A stretch of 64,000 nt of DNA from positions 1 through 64,000 of the forward strand of contig NZ_JAHZST010000005.1 of the NCBI RefSeq assembly GCF_019457885.1, read 5' to 3'. The notes below the pieces were generated by a model. It saw nothing but the letters and a program-made list of their open reading frames with translations, made no database searches and was not told the DNA's origin. The translations under genes were made by a program, and so were the position numbers. Positions 63,611 through 64,000 of the stretch are shown here, in pieces (within the stretch, counting starts at the first letter, position 1; every line of letters begins with the position of its first letter). The DNA comes from Shewanella nanhaiensis (GTDB taxonomy: Bacteria > Pseudomonadota > Gammaproteobacteria > Enterobacterales > Shewanellaceae).

Positions 63611-63977
63611 TTAACTGCTCCCTTTCATAATTAAATAAAGTCCGATTTTATTTAAAGTAAAGGTTAACCCTGTATAACCTTCGCCACCGTTAAATTGTAG
63701 CTATCTATTTTACGAACCTCTAATTATAGATATCATTTTATTATTTTCGCTTCTATCTTAACGCGTTAAAAAAACCGTGGCTAGTAATGAAAATGAATTG
63801 TAAATAAGGTGAAGGCTTTTTGTTGTCAAAATTGCACCAAAACAAGGCGGTAGCACTGTTATTGTCCAAGTTCTTCCACTCTATTTTTCATATCTGATTG
63901 ATTTTAATGGGGTAAGTGTTTGGCACAACTAGTGCAAAGTTAAGGGTAAATAAACCTTAGCTGTATCTGGAGTGCTG
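63611..63977. other. Divergent region upstream of the FHA gene
   Basis: 367 AT-rich bases, no gene, with the promoter for the FHA-kinase operon leftward and the sigma-54-like promoter rightward. Confidence 0.4.
63921..63936 (+). promoter_or_regulatory. Sigma-54-like promoter for the right-edge gene
   Basis: TGGCAC-AACTA-GTGCA has the -24 GG and -12 GC at the right spacing, with one mismatch to TGGCAC-N5-TTGCA. Transcription would start near 63947, about 30 bases before the ATG at 63978. Confidence 0.5.
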
Positions 63978-64000
63978 ATGTTGTTTGGTCGAAAAAACAG
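63978..64000 (+). CDS. First codons of a truncated gene
   Basis: ATG at 63978 with CTGGAG six bases upstream begins MLFGRKN and runs off the window edge. Too short to identify. The sigma-54-like promoter hints at motility, chemotaxis or nitrogen-related function, which is inference. Confidence 0.5.

Noticed and set aside
1-64000. tRNA, rRNA, CRISPR arrays, prophage or intact insertion sequences
   Set aside because: None seen on reading both strands. No regularly spaced repeats, transposase genes or integrase genes are present.

Overview
The window looks like chromosomal DNA of a marine gammaproteobacterium, most likely Shewanella. This is inferred from gene content and order, not from a database match. 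The supporting points are gltA divergent from sdhCDAB-sucABCD, lolCDE-comEC-msbA-lpxK-ycaR without a following kdsB, the nagZ-ycfP pair, mfd next to a csiV-like gene, and moderate AT richness. I saw no rRNA, tRNA, CRISPR array, prophage or complete insertion sequence.

Layout. 1-4700: the end of an unknown gene, serine dehydratase (sdaA), nagZ-ycfP, an 870-base gap with a strong intrinsic terminator and a MITE-like element with about 32-bp terminal inverted repeats, then acylphosphatase. 4700-13700: csiV-mfd, a PilZ protein, the lipoprotein-release transporter lolCDE and a YdcF-like protein. 13700-20600: a DUF2062 protein, comEC, msbA-lpxK-ycaR and a small LPS-kinase-like protein, so much of this stretch serves the envelope. 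20870-23330: four co-directional genes, a J-domain protein followed by three orphans. 23400-31850: a secreted metallo-beta-lactamase-fold hydrolase and an RND efflux operon with one lipoprotein adaptor and two different permeases. 32100-44050: a GNAT enzyme, then citrate synthase divergent from succinate dehydrogenase, 2-oxoglutarate dehydrogenase E1/E2 and succinyl-CoA synthetase, forming a TCA-cycle block. 44100-48000: an FMN glutamate-synthase-like protein, fur, and sirtuin cobB overlapping a P-loop ATPase. 48300-52770: a betaine-type ABC transporter followed by its own outer-membrane porin candidate. 52800-57200: a decayed GNAT gene, a YhhY-like GNAT, a VOC protein and codB-codA for cytosine salvage.

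The most unusual part is 57500-63610. An FHA protein with a probable C-terminal winged helix and a membrane-spanning Ser/Thr kinase with TPR repeats form a leftward operon. Convergent with it, and overlapping the kinase stop by 4 bases, is a 200-residue orphan protein ending in VGVRRPMG. About 700 bases further left a 77-residue secreted peptide ends in VGVRRPRL. The two genes encode this tail with different synonymous codons, so the motif appears to be kept at protein level. Two short leftward ORFs flank the peptide gene and may be distantly related to each other. I propose a kinase/FHA signalling system with C-terminally tagged partner proteins. Its function is unknown.

The right edge holds a sigma-54-like promoter and the first codons of a truncated gene.
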